A stretch of DNA of 11,270 nt from contig JACQCL010000054.1 of NCBI GenBank assembly GCA_016201645.1, forward strand, positions 1 through 11,270. Reading direction: 5' to 3'. Under the pieces are notes generated by a model, which saw nothing but the letters and a program-made list of their open reading frames with translations, ran no database searches and was not told where the DNA came from. Position numbers and translations under genes: made by a program. The DNA is from Candidatus Rokuibacteriota bacterium. Its GTDB lineage: Bacteria > Methylomirabilota > Methylomirabilia > Rokubacteriales > CSP1-6. This document shows, piece after piece, positions 1 to 6,799 of this stretch. Within the stretch, counting starts at the first letter, position 1. Each line of letters starts with the position of its first letter.

Positions 1-226
1 GGCGTACGGGTGCGTCGGCATCCGAGCCACCAAACCCAGCGAGGTCGTGCCGGCTCTCGAAAAAGCGTTCTCGACTCCCGGCCCCGTGGTCGTGGATATG
101 ATGGTGGACCGCGAGGAGGACGTTTTCCCGATGGTTCCGGCCGGCGGGGCCAACAAGGATATGATTCTCGAGCGGCCGAGCAAGGCGGTCAAGGACAAAG
201 CCGCCAAATCCCAAACCGGATTTTAA
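1..226 (+). CDS. ilvB: Acetolactate synthase large (catalytic) subunit, C-terminal end only
   Basis: This is the last 74 codons of the ThDP-dependent acetolactate synthase catalytic subunit, which joins two pyruvates, or pyruvate and 2-oxobutyrate, in the first shared step of valine/leucine and isoleucine synthesis. The reading frame enters at base 2 and stops with TAA at 224-226. The visible residues match the end of the family: AYGCVGIRA, then GPVVVDMMVD, then the closing VFPMVPAGGANKDMI block, followed by a short lysine-rich tail. The catalytic residues and the ThDP motif lie upstream of the window. The regulatory subunit gene ilvN follows 34 bases later, as expected for a co-transcribed holoenzyme. 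The gene start, promoter and any leader-peptide attenuator are outside the window. Confidence 0.93.
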   Translation, partial: AYGCVGIRATKPSEVVPALEKAFSTPGPVVVDMMVDREEDVFPMVPAGGANKDMILERPSKAVKDKAAKSQTGF

Positions 227-267
227 TGAGAAGGGGGCGCAGCCCCCTCCGAGGAAGAACTTGCTGA
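226..267 (+). other. Possible 13-codon coupling minicistron between ilvB and ilvN
   Basis: An ATG at 226-228 overlaps the ilvB stop as TAATG. It opens a 13-codon frame (MRRGRSPLRGRTC) ending with TGA at 265-267, just inside the TTG start of ilvN at 261. It has five arginines, including consecutive AGA and AGG codons, and only one leucine codon, so it does not look like a classic branched-chain leader peptide. Its position suggests that ribosomes finishing ilvB could restart here, pass through the hairpin and be released at the ilvN start. This is inference from geometry; a chance frame is quite possible. Confidence 0.2.
232..248 (+). promoter_or_regulatory. GC hairpin in the ilvB-ilvN gap
   Basis: AGGGGGC (232-238) and GCCCCCT (242-248) are perfect complements separated by the three bases GCA, giving a 7-bp, nearly all-GC hairpin. 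It lies between the ilvB stop and the ilvN ribosome site (GAGGAAG, 251-257). No run of T follows, so it is not a standard intrinsic terminator. It could slow transcription, stabilise a processed mRNA end, or set the ratio of small to large subunit by limiting access to the TTG start. The structure is seen in the sequence; its role is inference. Confidence 0.5.
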
Positions 268-854
268 ACGGGAGCGAACCCAGAAAACACACGATCGCGG
301 TGCTCGTCGAGAATCGGTTCGGAGTGCTCTCGCGCGTCGCCGGGCTGTTCAGCGCCCGCGGCTACAACATCGAGAGTCTGTCGGTCGGTGAGACGCTCGA
401 CCCGACGGTCTCGCGAATGACTCTGGTCGTGCGTGGGGACGAGTTCGTCATCGAGCAGTGCATCAAGCAGCTCCACAAGCTGATCGATATCATCAAGGTG
501 ACCGACCTCACCGAAGAGAACCACGTCGAGCGCGAGATGATGCTCGTGAAGGTCAACGCCGAGCCCGCGTTCCGGGCTGAGATCCTGCGCATCGCCGACA
601 TCTTCAGGGCGAAAGTCGTGGACGTGACACCGGTGACGTACACTTTGGAAGCGACCGGCGACGAGTCAAAGGTGACCGCCATCGTAGAGCTGCTTCGTCC
701 GTTCGGCATTCAGGAATTGGTGCGGACTGGGAAGGTCGCGATCGCGCGGGGACCGAAGAGCCGGGTTCGGAAGGCGGAGGAGAGACTCGGCAAGATCAGC
801 GAGTCTGCACCGGCTTCGAAGGAACCCGCCCGAGACATCGGCTTCGAGGATTAA
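261..854 (+). CDS. ilvN: Acetolactate synthase small (regulatory) subunit
   Basis: This is the regulatory partner of IlvB; it raises catalytic activity and carries valine feedback inhibition. Residues about 10-85 form the ACT domain (HTIAVLVENRFGVLSRVAG, then RGYNIESLSVG). Residues about 92-165 are the second, ACT-like C-terminal domain of this family, starting EMMLVKVNAE. By alignment with E. coli IlvH from memory, the valine-site residues N11, G14 and N29 correspond to N18, G21 and N36 here, so feedback control is probably intact. The start is TTG at 261, with GAGGAAG at 251-257 and no ATG in this frame nearby. At 197 residues it is longer than the usual 160-170, because of a charged tail of about 30 residues rich in K, E and A. 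ilvC follows after 15 bases. Confidence 0.95.
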   Translation: MLNGSEPRKHTIAVLVENRFGVLSRVAGLFSARGYNIESLSVGETLDPTVSRMTLVVRGDEFVIEQCIKQLHKLIDIIKVTDLTEENHVEREMMLVKVNAEPAFRAEILRIADIFRAKVVDVTPVTYTLEATGDESKVTAIVELLRPFGIQELVRTGKVAIARGPKSRVRKAEERLGKISESAPASKEPARDIGFED

Positions 855-869
855 AGAGGAGGCGCCATT

Positions 870-1874
870 ATGCCAGCGAGAATCTATTATGATCAGGACG
901 CGGACCTGGGCCTGCTTCGCGGGAAGAAGATTGCGATCATTGGCTATGGGAGTCAGGGGCACGCCCACGCGTTGAACCTGACGGACTCCGGCCAGGACGT
1001 GGTGGTAGGCCTCTATAAGGGCTCCAAGAGTTGGACCAAGGCCGAAAAGGACGGAGTCAAGGTTGCCACGGTGGCGGAGGCGGCCCAAGTGGCGGACATC
1101 ATCATGATCCTCCTCCCCGACCAGAGCCAGCGCCAGGTGTATGAGGAATCCATTCGAGGCAGCTTGGGGAAGGGGAAGACCTTGATGTTCGCCCACGGCT
1201 TCAATATCCACTTCAACCAGGTGGTGCCGCCTCCCGACGTTGACGTCTCCATGATCGCGCCCAAGGCGCCCGGTCACGTCATGCGTGACCTCTTCACCCA
1301 GGGGCCCGGGGTCCCCGCGCTCTTGGCCGTCCAGCAGGATGTATCCGGGAGAGCCAAAGACGTGGCGCTGGCCTACGGCAAGGGTGTGGGATGCACGCGA
1401 GCCGGAGTCATCGAGACCACCTTCAAGGAAGAGACGGAGACCGACCTCTTCGGAGAGCAGACGACGCTCTGCGGGGGAATCTCCCATCTGATCAAGACCG
1501 CCTTCGAAACGCTCGTAGAGGCCGGCTACCAGCCCGAGGTGGCGTACTTCGAGTGCATGCACGAGATGAAGCTGATCGTGGACCTCTTTTACCAGGGCGG
1601 TCTCGCCTACATGCGCTACTCGGTCTCCGACACCGCCGAGTACGGCGACTACACGCGCGGCCCGCGCATTGTCAATGAGGCGACCCGCGCCGAGATGAAG
1701 AAGATTCTGGCGGAGATCCAGTCCGGACAGTTCGCCCGCGAATGGGTGCTGGAGAACCAGGCCAACCGGGCCCAATTCCTGGCCATGCGGAAGCGGGACG
1801 CCGGGCACCCCATCGAGGAAGTGGGCAAGCGTCTCCGCTCGATGATGAGTTGGATCAAGCCGCCCCGGATGTAG
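870..1874 (+). CDS. ilvC: Ketol-acid reductoisomerase (class I)
   Basis: The enzyme performs Mg-dependent alkyl migration and NAD(P)H reduction of acetolactate or acetohydroxybutyrate in the cytoplasm. Its 334 residues fit the short class I form. The Rossmann motif GYGSQGHAHALNL spans residues 25-37. The cofactor loop at 47-55 reads GLYKGSKSW: serines 52 and 54 could bind the NADPH 2'-phosphate, and Tyr49 sits where many homologs have Arg. The active-site set is present: H109 in AHGFNIH, D192 and E196 in DLFGEQT, E228 and E232 in YFECMHEMK, and S253 in SDTAEYGD. The ATG start has a strong ribosome site, AGAGGAGG at 855-862, seven bases upstream, directly after the ilvN stop. psd begins in the same frame nine bases after the stop. 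Confidence 0.97.
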   Translation: MPARIYYDQDADLGLLRGKKIAIIGYGSQGHAHALNLTDSGQDVVVGLYKGSKSWTKAEKDGVKVATVAEAAQVADIIMILLPDQSQRQVYEESIRGSLGKGKTLMFAHGFNIHFNQVVPPPDVDVSMIAPKAPGHVMRDLFTQGPGVPALLAVQQDVSGRAKDVALAYGKGVGCTRAGVIETTFKEETETDLFGEQTTLCGGISHLIKTAFETLVEAGYQPEVAYFECMHEMKLIVDLFYQGGLAYMRYSVSDTAEYGDYTRGPRIVNEATRAEMKKILAEIQSGQFAREWVLENQANRAQFLAMRKRDAGHPIEEVGKRLRSMMSWIKPPRM

Positions 1875-1877
1875 AAT

Positions 1878-1884
1878 AGAGGAG
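1878..1884 (+). promoter_or_regulatory. Ribosome-binding sequence colliding with the psd start
   Basis: AGAGGAG occupies 1878-1884, but the only conventional start in the psd frame after the ilvC stop is GTG at 1884-1886, leaving no spacer. Either psd is translated by ribosomes arriving from ilvC, nine bases upstream in the same frame, or initiation uses a rare codon slightly downstream, such as ATC at 1896. The sequence alone does not decide this. Confidence 0.4.
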
Positions 1885-2516
1885 TGCGAGCGCGCATCCC
1901 CATTACCCCGGAGGGCTGGCCGTTCATCCTGATCCCCGGAGCGGCGGCGTGCGCGCTTGCCGGGACCGGCTGGTCGTGGCTGGCGGTGCCGCCCGCGTTG
2001 CTGGCCCTGCTGAGCCTGGGCTTCTTCCGCGATCCGGAGCGGACGCCCCCGGCGGTTCCGGGCGCGGTCGTGGCCCCCGCGGATGGCCGCGTACGGGAGG
2101 TCCGGGAGCTTCATGACCCGTTTGTGGGAGAGGCGGTGCGAGTCTCGATCTTTCTCTCGCCGCTGGACGTGCACGTGAACCGGTCACCCATTGCGGCTCT
2201 GGTGACCGAGGTGGAGTACCGTTCCGGTCGTTTCATGGCCGCCTACCGGCCGGAGGCGTCCGAGGGAAACGAGCGCTGCAGAATCGCTTTGCAGGGAGAG
2301 TCGGCGCGAGTCGCCGTCAGCCAAATCGCCGGGGTCGTTGCGCGGCGGGTGGTCTGCCGGGTCCGGCCCGGTGACAAGCTCCGAGCGGGGGAGCGGTTCG
2401 GGCTGATTCGGTTCGGGTCGCGCACGGATCTCTTCGTGCCCAAGGGCACGGCCCTTCGGTGCCGGCAAGGGGATAAGGTGCGGGGCGGAGAAACGATTAT
2501 GGGAGTGTTGAGATGA
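1884..2516 (+). CDS. psd: Phosphatidylserine decarboxylase, short pyruvoyl type
   Basis: This membrane-associated enzyme decarboxylates phosphatidylserine to phosphatidylethanolamine, using a pyruvoyl group made by self-cleavage. The 210-residue protein fits the short form found in many bacteria and archaea. A hydrophobic stretch at about residues 13-47 would anchor the N-terminus. LGFFRDPER (45-53), APADGRV with D67, and SPLDVHVNR with H97 are family signatures. The cleavage site is RFGSRTD, Gly178-Ser179, where Ser179 would become the pyruvoyl group. D67, H97 and S179 match the known Asp-His-Ser self-processing triad. The GTG start is the only ordinary start in this frame after the ilvC stop but has an awkward ribosome site. 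Its stop overlaps the pssA start as ATGA, linking the two consecutive phosphatidylethanolamine steps. Confidence 0.93.
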   Translation: MRARIPITPEGWPFILIPGAAACALAGTGWSWLAVPPALLALLSLGFFRDPERTPPAVPGAVVAPADGRVREVRELHDPFVGEAVRVSIFLSPLDVHVNRSPIAALVTEVEYRSGRFMAAYRPEASEGNERCRIALQGESARVAVSQIAGVVARRVVCRVRPGDKLRAGERFGLIRFGSRTDLFVPKGTALRCRQGDKVRGGETIMGVLR

Positions 2517-3322
2517 GACGTCGGCTGCTCGGCGGGGAGGGACCCAGGGGTCCCCGACGGCGACGGTGGCAGAACCTCCGGGAAAAGCGGCGGCGGGGGA
2601 TTTTTCTTCTCCCGAGCCTCCTGACCACGGCGAACCTGTTCAGCGGGTTTCTGGCCGTCCTCTTGACGTCCAACCAGAGGTACGCAGAGGCCGCCGTGGC
2701 CATTCTGATAGCGATTTTGCTGGACATCTTGGACGGCAAGGTGGCCCGGTTGACAAACACGACTACGCAATTCGGGCTCGAGTTCGACTCCCTGGCCGAC
2801 GTGGTGTCCTTCTGCGTGTCCCCGGCCTACCTCCTTTACGCCTGGGCGCTGTCGCAGCTCGGTCGGGCGGCGTGGTTCGCCGCGTTCCTGTTCGTGATCT
2901 GCGGGGCACTGCGGCTGGCCCGTTTTAACGTCTACGTCGGCCTGACCGACCGGCGGTTCTTCGTGGGACTCCCCACGCCCGCCGCCGCCGGGCTCGCGGC
3001 CGCCACGGTGCTCCTCTTCGCTGACGTGGAGATGCCCCGCTGGGGATTGGTGGCCATCAGCGCGGCCACCTACCTTGTGGCCGTGTTGATGGTATCAACC
3101 TTCCGTTACTGGAGCTTCAAGGAGGTGGACCTCGGCCGGCGCCATCGAGTTGGGATCTTGCTGTTGGTCGTCCTGGGGGTGCTGATCGTCGCCTCCCACC
3201 ATCAGGTCTTCCTTTTCACGCTATTCGGGCTCTACGTCCTGTCCGGTCCCGCGCGCCGCCTCTGGGTGCGGAAGCCGGAGGGCGCGGTGAGCGGTGACAC
3301 GGAGCGAAACGATAGTCGGTAA
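2513..3322 (+). CDS. pssA: CDP-diacylglycerol-serine O-phosphatidyltransferase
   Basis: This integral membrane enzyme makes phosphatidylserine from CDP-diacylglycerol and serine, the substrate of the Psd encoded just upstream. The CDP-alcohol phosphatidyltransferase signature DG-x2-AR-x8-G-x3-D-x3-D is complete: D74, G75, A78, R79, G88, D92 and D96. Several hydrophobic segments follow and flank it (about 30-52, 98-120, 121-137, 170-190, 205-245), typical of the multi-pass Bacillus-like (type II) enzyme rather than the soluble E. coli one. The first 29 residues are very basic, with RRRR and KRRR clusters; homologs often start near the second cluster, so this is a short extra N-terminus. The ATG at 2513 overlaps the psd TGA, with GGGAG at about 2500-2504 as ribosome site. 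Confidence 0.94.
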   Translation: MRRRLLGGEGPRGPRRRRWQNLREKRRRGIFLLPSLLTTANLFSGFLAVLLTSNQRYAEAAVAILIAILLDILDGKVARLTNTTTQFGLEFDSLADVVSFCVSPAYLLYAWALSQLGRAAWFAAFLFVICGALRLARFNVYVGLTDRRFFVGLPTPAAAGLAAATVLLFADVEMPRWGLVAISAATYLVAVLMVSTFRYWSFKEVDLGRRHRVGILLLVVLGVLIVASHHQVFLFTLFGLYVLSGPARRLWVRKPEGAVSGDTERNDSR

Positions 3323-3336
3323 CGGCAAGGCATCTC

Positions 3337-3343
3337 AGGAGGG
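3337..3343 (+). promoter_or_regulatory. Strong ribosome-binding site that sets the leuA start
   Basis: AGGAGGG at 3337-3343 ends four bases before ATG 3348. The same open frame could start at GTG 3294, inside pssA, but that would add 18 residues not typical of LeuA and has no comparable site. The 3348 start puts the conserved IIFDTTLRDGEQ motif at residue 5, as in the family. Confidence 0.8.
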
Positions 3344-3347
3344 AATC

Positions 3348-4892
3348 ATGGATCGCGTCATCATCTTCGATACGACGTTGAGGGACGGGGAGCAGGCCCC
3401 GGGCTTCTCCATGAACACGGCGGAAAAGCTTGAAATGGCGCGGCAGCTCGCGCGGCTGAACGTGGACGTCATCGAGGCCGGCTTCCCCATCTCGTCGGAT
3501 GAGGACTTTGAGGCGACCCGGGAAGTCGCGAAGCAGGTCGGCACCCTCGAAGGGGCGCCGATCATCTGCGGCCTGTCGCGGGTCGCGCTGCGGGACATTG
3601 ACCGCTGCTGGGAGGCGGTGAAGTACGCCAAGCACCCCCGCATCCACACGTTCGTCGCGACCTCCGACATCCACCTGAAGTACAAGCTCCGGAAAACCCG
3701 CGACGAGGTCCTGAAGGCAGCCGTGGACGCGGTGAAGCATGCGCGCGGGTACTGCGGTGACGTGGAGTTCTCTCCCGAGGACGCCTCCCGGTCAGATTTC
3801 GATTACATGTGCGACGTGCTGGAGGCCGTGATCGGTGTCGGCGCCTCTACCATCAACATCCCCGACACCGTCGGCTATGCCATTCCCAAAGAATGGGCCG
3901 AGCGGATTGGCCGCATCCGCGAGCGCGTGAAGAACATTGACAAGGCGGTGCTGTCGGTTCACTGTCACAACGACCTGGGCCAGGCCGTGGCCAATTCGCT
4001 GGTGGCGGTCATGCACGGTGCCCGTCAGGTGGAGTGCACGATCAATGGAATCGGGGAGCGCGCCGGAAACGCCTCGTTGGAGGAGATCGTGATGGCGCTC
4101 CGGACCCGCCGGGACCTGTTCGGCATTGACACGGGGGTGCGCAGCGAGGAGATTTTTCGGACGTCGAGGCTCCTCTCCCACATCACGGGCGTCCACGTCC
4201 AGCCCAACAAGGCGATCGTCGGCGAGAACGCCTTCGCGCACGAAGCGGGGATTCACCAGGACGGGGTACTGAAGGAGAAGCTCACGTACGAGATCATGCG
4301 CCCGCAGGACATCGGGCGTTCGTCTAACAAACTCGTCATGGGAAAGCACTCAGGCCGTCACGCCCTGGCCGCCCGCCTCAAGGAGCTGGGCTTCGATCTC
4401 AGCGGTCCGGACTTGGACAAGGCCTTCAAAAAGTTTAAGGACCTCGCGGACAAGAAGAAGGAAGTGTACGATGAGGACCTCATGACGATCGTGCAGGGCG
4501 AAATGACCCAGATCCCTGAGACGTACGCGCTCGAATATCTCCACGTGATCAGCGGGACGGGTATCATCCCGTCCGCCACCGTCCGTCTCAGGAAGGAAGC
4601 GGAGGTCTTCCAGGACTCCGGAGTGGGAGACGGTCCCGTGGACGCGGCCCTGAACGCGATTGATGCAATCACCGGCCTCAAGGGACGTTTGCAGGATTAT
4701 CAGCTCCGCGCCATCACGGGGGGCAAGGACGCCATCGGTGAAGTGTCCCTCAAGGTGGACTTTGACGGGATGGTGGTGAGTGGCAAGGGCGCCTCCACGG
4801 ACGTGATCGAGGCCAGCGCTCGGGCCTACGTGAACGCGCTGAACCGGGCCGCTCGGCCAGCGCCGCTCAAGGTGAAAGAGGCCGGGCCGTAG
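3348..4892 (+). CDS. leuA: 2-isopropylmalate synthase
   Basis: The enzyme condenses acetyl-CoA with 2-ketoisovalerate, committing carbon to leucine. The 514-residue length fits the standard bacterial form with catalytic barrel, linker and C-terminal regulatory domain. The barrel opens with FDTTLRDGEQAPGFS (residues 7-21, metal ligand D8). HCHNDLG carries metal ligands H205 and H207, and ECTINGIGERAGN ends at N241, the expected third ligand region. HEAGIHQDGVLK is the linker signature. The last 120 or so residues form the allosteric domain, so leucine feedback inhibition is likely, though no specific leucine-site residue was checked. The start was chosen by the AGGAGGG site at 3337. Citramalate synthase and homocitrate synthase are relatives, but the full set of motifs and the leuCDB neighbours favour LeuA. 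Confidence 0.96.
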   Translation: MDRVIIFDTTLRDGEQAPGFSMNTAEKLEMARQLARLNVDVIEAGFPISSDEDFEATREVAKQVGTLEGAPIICGLSRVALRDIDRCWEAVKYAKHPRIHTFVATSDIHLKYKLRKTRDEVLKAAVDAVKHARGYCGDVEFSPEDASRSDFDYMCDVLEAVIGVGASTINIPDTVGYAIPKEWAERIGRIRERVKNIDKAVLSVHCHNDLGQAVANSLVAVMHGARQVECTINGIGERAGNASLEEIVMALRTRRDLFGIDTGVRSEEIFRTSRLLSHITGVHVQPNKAIVGENAFAHEAGIHQDGVLKEKLTYEIMRPQDIGRSSNKLVMGKHSGRHALAARLKELGFDLSGPDLDKAFKKFKDLADKKKEVYDEDLMTIVQGEMTQIPETYALEYLHVISGTGIIPSATVRLRKEAEVFQDSGVGDGPVDAALNAIDAITGLKGRLQDYQLRAITGGKDAIGEVSLKVDFDGMVVSGKGASTDVIEASARAYVNALNRAARPAPLKVKEAGP

Positions 4893-4893
4893 C

Positions 4894-4980
4894 GTGGCGG
4901 CGCACCACACATTCGACTTGGAAACAGGAGAGAGCCCGGAGACGGGCTCTTCTCCTCTTGAGGGACGACGATGCCGATGA
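4894..4980 (+). other. Possible 28-codon minicistron spanning the leuA-leuC gap
   Basis: A GTG at 4894, one base after the leuA stop, opens a frame of 28 codons that runs through the hairpin and stops with TGA at 4978-4980, ten bases into leuC. The predicted peptide starts VAAHHTFDL and ends GRRCR. It has no hydrophobic segment and no leucine-codon run. Its layout repeats the one in the ilvB-ilvN gap. In GC-rich DNA a stop-free stretch of this length is common, so this may be chance. Confidence 0.12.
4926..4956 (+). promoter_or_regulatory. Strong GNRA-capped hairpin between leuA and leuC
   Basis: The left arm AGGAGAGAGCCCG (4926-4938) pairs with the right arm CGGGCTCTTCTCCT (4943-4956). This gives 13 base pairs with one bulged T at 4951 and a GAGA loop, a GNRA tetraloop closed by G-C. 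It sits in the 78-base leuA-leuC gap, four bases upstream of the leuC ribosome site (GAGGGA, 4960-4965). There is no downstream T run, so a standard intrinsic terminator is unlikely. An RNA-stability or processing barrier, a pause site, or an attenuator that partly reduces leuCDB expression are the options. The structure is directly visible; its role is inference. Confidence 0.6.
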
Positions 4981-6239
4981 CGATCACCGAAAAGATCCTG
5001 GCGGCGCACGCCGAGAAGAAGGAAGTGCATCCCGGCGAGCTGATCACCTGCCGGATTGATCTCTTGATGGGGAACGATATCACGGCCCCGATCGCGATCA
5101 AGGCGTTTGAGAAGGTCGGAGCGACACAGGTGTTCGACCCCGACCGCCTGACAATTGTCCTCAGCCACTTCGTGCCGGCCAAGGACATCAAGTCCGCGGA
5201 CCAGTGCCGGATCGCGCGGGTCTTCGCCAAGAAACACCGGCTCAAGTACTTCTACGACGAGGGACGAGGCGGCATCGAGCATATCCTGCTTCCGCAGGAA
5301 GGCTTGGTGGTCCCCGGCGACGTGGTCCTGGGGGCCGACTCGCACTCCTGCACGTACGGGGGGTTGGGCTGCTTCGCGACCGGGGTGGGTTCCACGGACC
5401 TCGCCGCGGCGATGATCACCGGCGAGACCTGGTTCAAGGTGCCCGAGTCGATGAAGTTTCACTTCTACGGGCGGCTTGCGCCGTGGGCCTCCGCCAAGGA
5501 CCTGATCCTGTACACCATCGGCCAGATCAGCGTGGATGGGGCCACCTACCGCGCCATGGAGTTCACCGGCGAGGTTGTGGAGCGGCTTCCCGTGGACCAG
5601 CGCCTCACCTTATGCAACATGGCCATCGAGGCCGGCGGGAAGAGCGGGATCGTCGCTCCCGATGAAGTCACCGTCGAATACGTGAAGCCTCGCGCTAAGC
5701 GTCCCTGGAAACTGTTCAAGTCCGATCCAGACGCCGCCTACCATTCCGTTTACGAGTGGGACGCCGGCAAAATCGGCCTCCAGGTTGCGTGCCCGTACTC
5801 TCCCGACAACGTGAAGCCGCTGGAGGAGATCGCGGGGGTGGAGGTTGACCAGGTATTCATTGGCTCCTGCACCAATGCCCGCATGGAGGATCTGCGCATC
5901 GCGGCGCGGATCATGCGGGGGAAGAAGGTGGCTCCGTATGTGCGCTGCATCGTGATCCCGGCGACCCACCAGGTTTTTCAGGAGGCGCTCAGGGAAGGGC
6001 TCATCGAGGTCTTCGCGGAGGCCGGCTGCGCCATCTCAGAGGCGACCTGCGGCCCGTGCCTCGGGGGCTACAACGGCGTCCTCGGCGCCGAGGACGTCTG
6101 CCTGTCCACCTCGAACCGGAACTTCCCGGGGCGGATGGGACATCCGAAGGCCAAGGTGTATCTCGCGAGCCCGGCCGTGGCGGCGGCCACCGCCGTCACG
6201 GGGAAGATCACCCACCCTGAAGAGGTGGCCAACGTGTGA
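4971..6239 (+). CDS. leuC: 3-isopropylmalate dehydratase large subunit
   Basis: This is the iron-sulfur subunit that, with LeuD, isomerises 2-isopropylmalate to 3-isopropylmalate through a dehydrated intermediate. The 422 residues match the shorter LeuC/HacA-type family rather than the 465-residue enterobacterial form. The three [4Fe-4S] cysteines are present: C300 in IGSCTNARMEDL, then C360 and C363 in TCGPCLGG. GADSHSCTYGGLGCFATGVGS and the late STSNRNFPGRMG are further aconitase-superfamily signatures. The ATG has GAGGGA at 4960-4965. leuD follows after ten bases. The family also contains homoaconitases and dimethylmalate hydratases, but the leuA, leuD and leuB neighbours make the leucine role by far the most likely. 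Confidence 0.95.
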   Translation: MPMTITEKILAAHAEKKEVHPGELITCRIDLLMGNDITAPIAIKAFEKVGATQVFDPDRLTIVLSHFVPAKDIKSADQCRIARVFAKKHRLKYFYDEGRGGIEHILLPQEGLVVPGDVVLGADSHSCTYGGLGCFATGVGSTDLAAAMITGETWFKVPESMKFHFYGRLAPWASAKDLILYTIGQISVDGATYRAMEFTGEVVERLPVDQRLTLCNMAIEAGGKSGIVAPDEVTVEYVKPRAKRPWKLFKSDPDAAYHSVYEWDAGKIGLQVACPYSPDNVKPLEEIAGVEVDQVFIGSCTNARMEDLRIAARIMRGKKVAPYVRCIVIPATHQVFQEALREGLIEVFAEAGCAISEATCGPCLGGYNGVLGAEDVCLSTSNRNFPGRMGHPKAKVYLASPAVAAATAVTGKITHPEEVANV

Positions 6240-6249
6240 GGAGACGGCA

Positions 6250-6786
6250 ATGAACCTGTACGGGAAGGCATGGAAGTACGGGGACAACGTTGACACCGAC
6301 CAGATCATCCCGGCTCGCTATCTGGTGACCTCCGACCCGAAGGAGTTGGGGCAGCACTGCATGGAGGATGCGGATCCGGAGTTCTCCAAAAAGGTTCACC
6401 CGGGGGACGTGCTCGTCGGACTCAAGAACTTCGGCTGCGGCTCCTCCCGCGAGCATGCCCCGATCGCGATCAAGGCCGTCGGGGTGTCGGCGGTGATCGC
6501 CAAATCCTTCGCCCGCATTTTCTACCGGAACTCGATCAACCTGGGGCTGCCCCTGTTCGAGACCGACGCGGTGGAGCGGATTGAGCGAGGGGATGACCTC
6601 GAGCTCAACCCCGGCACGGGCGAGATCAAGAACGTGACCAAGGGAGAGACCTACCAGGCGCGACCGCTCCCCGAATTTGCCCGGGAGATCATGGCGGCGG
6701 GCGGCTTGATGAATTATGTGGCTAAGAAGAAGGGCCTGACGGCAGGTAAGCCCACCCCTTCCGACTACGACGCGCGACGGGACTAA
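6250..6786 (+). CDS. leuD: 3-isopropylmalate dehydratase small subunit
   Basis: This is the swivel-domain partner of LeuC, which closes over the iron-sulfur active site and supplies substrate-binding residues. The conserved start GDNVDTDQIIPARYL covers residues 11-25, and the active-site motif GSSREHAP covers 64-71. The substrate-specificity loop reads YLVT (24-27). From memory, homoaconitase partners have Arg after YL, so Val here agrees with isopropylmalate. At 178 residues it is slightly longer than the roughly 163-residue archaeal type, with a K-rich C-terminus. The ATG at 6250 has GAGGAGA at 6238-6244, overlapping the leuC stop, so the two subunits are probably translationally coupled. 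leuB starts 13 bases downstream. Confidence 0.95.
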   Translation: MNLYGKAWKYGDNVDTDQIIPARYLVTSDPKELGQHCMEDADPEFSKKVHPGDVLVGLKNFGCGSSREHAPIAIKAVGVSAVIAKSFARIFYRNSINLGLPLFETDAVERIERGDDLELNPGTGEIKNVTKGETYQARPLPEFAREIMAAGGLMNYVAKKKGLTAGKPTPSDYDARRD

Positions 6787-6799
6787 AGCGCCAGCGAAA

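Noticed and set aside
666..2174. 502-codon open frame on the - strand across ilvN, ilvC and psd
   Set aside because: It lies opposite three well-recognised genes and its protein is low-complexity, rich in His, Arg, Gly and Leu, as expected from the reverse of GC-rich coding DNA.
3294..3347. Upstream GTG start for leuA, adding 18 residues
   Set aside because: It lies inside pssA without a ribosome site, whereas ATG 3348 has AGGAGGG at proper spacing and matches the family start.
4350..5462. 370-codon open frame on the - strand across leuA and leuC
   Set aside because: It is opposite two conserved enzymes and crosses their gap without any gene-like motif; a GC-rich shadow frame.
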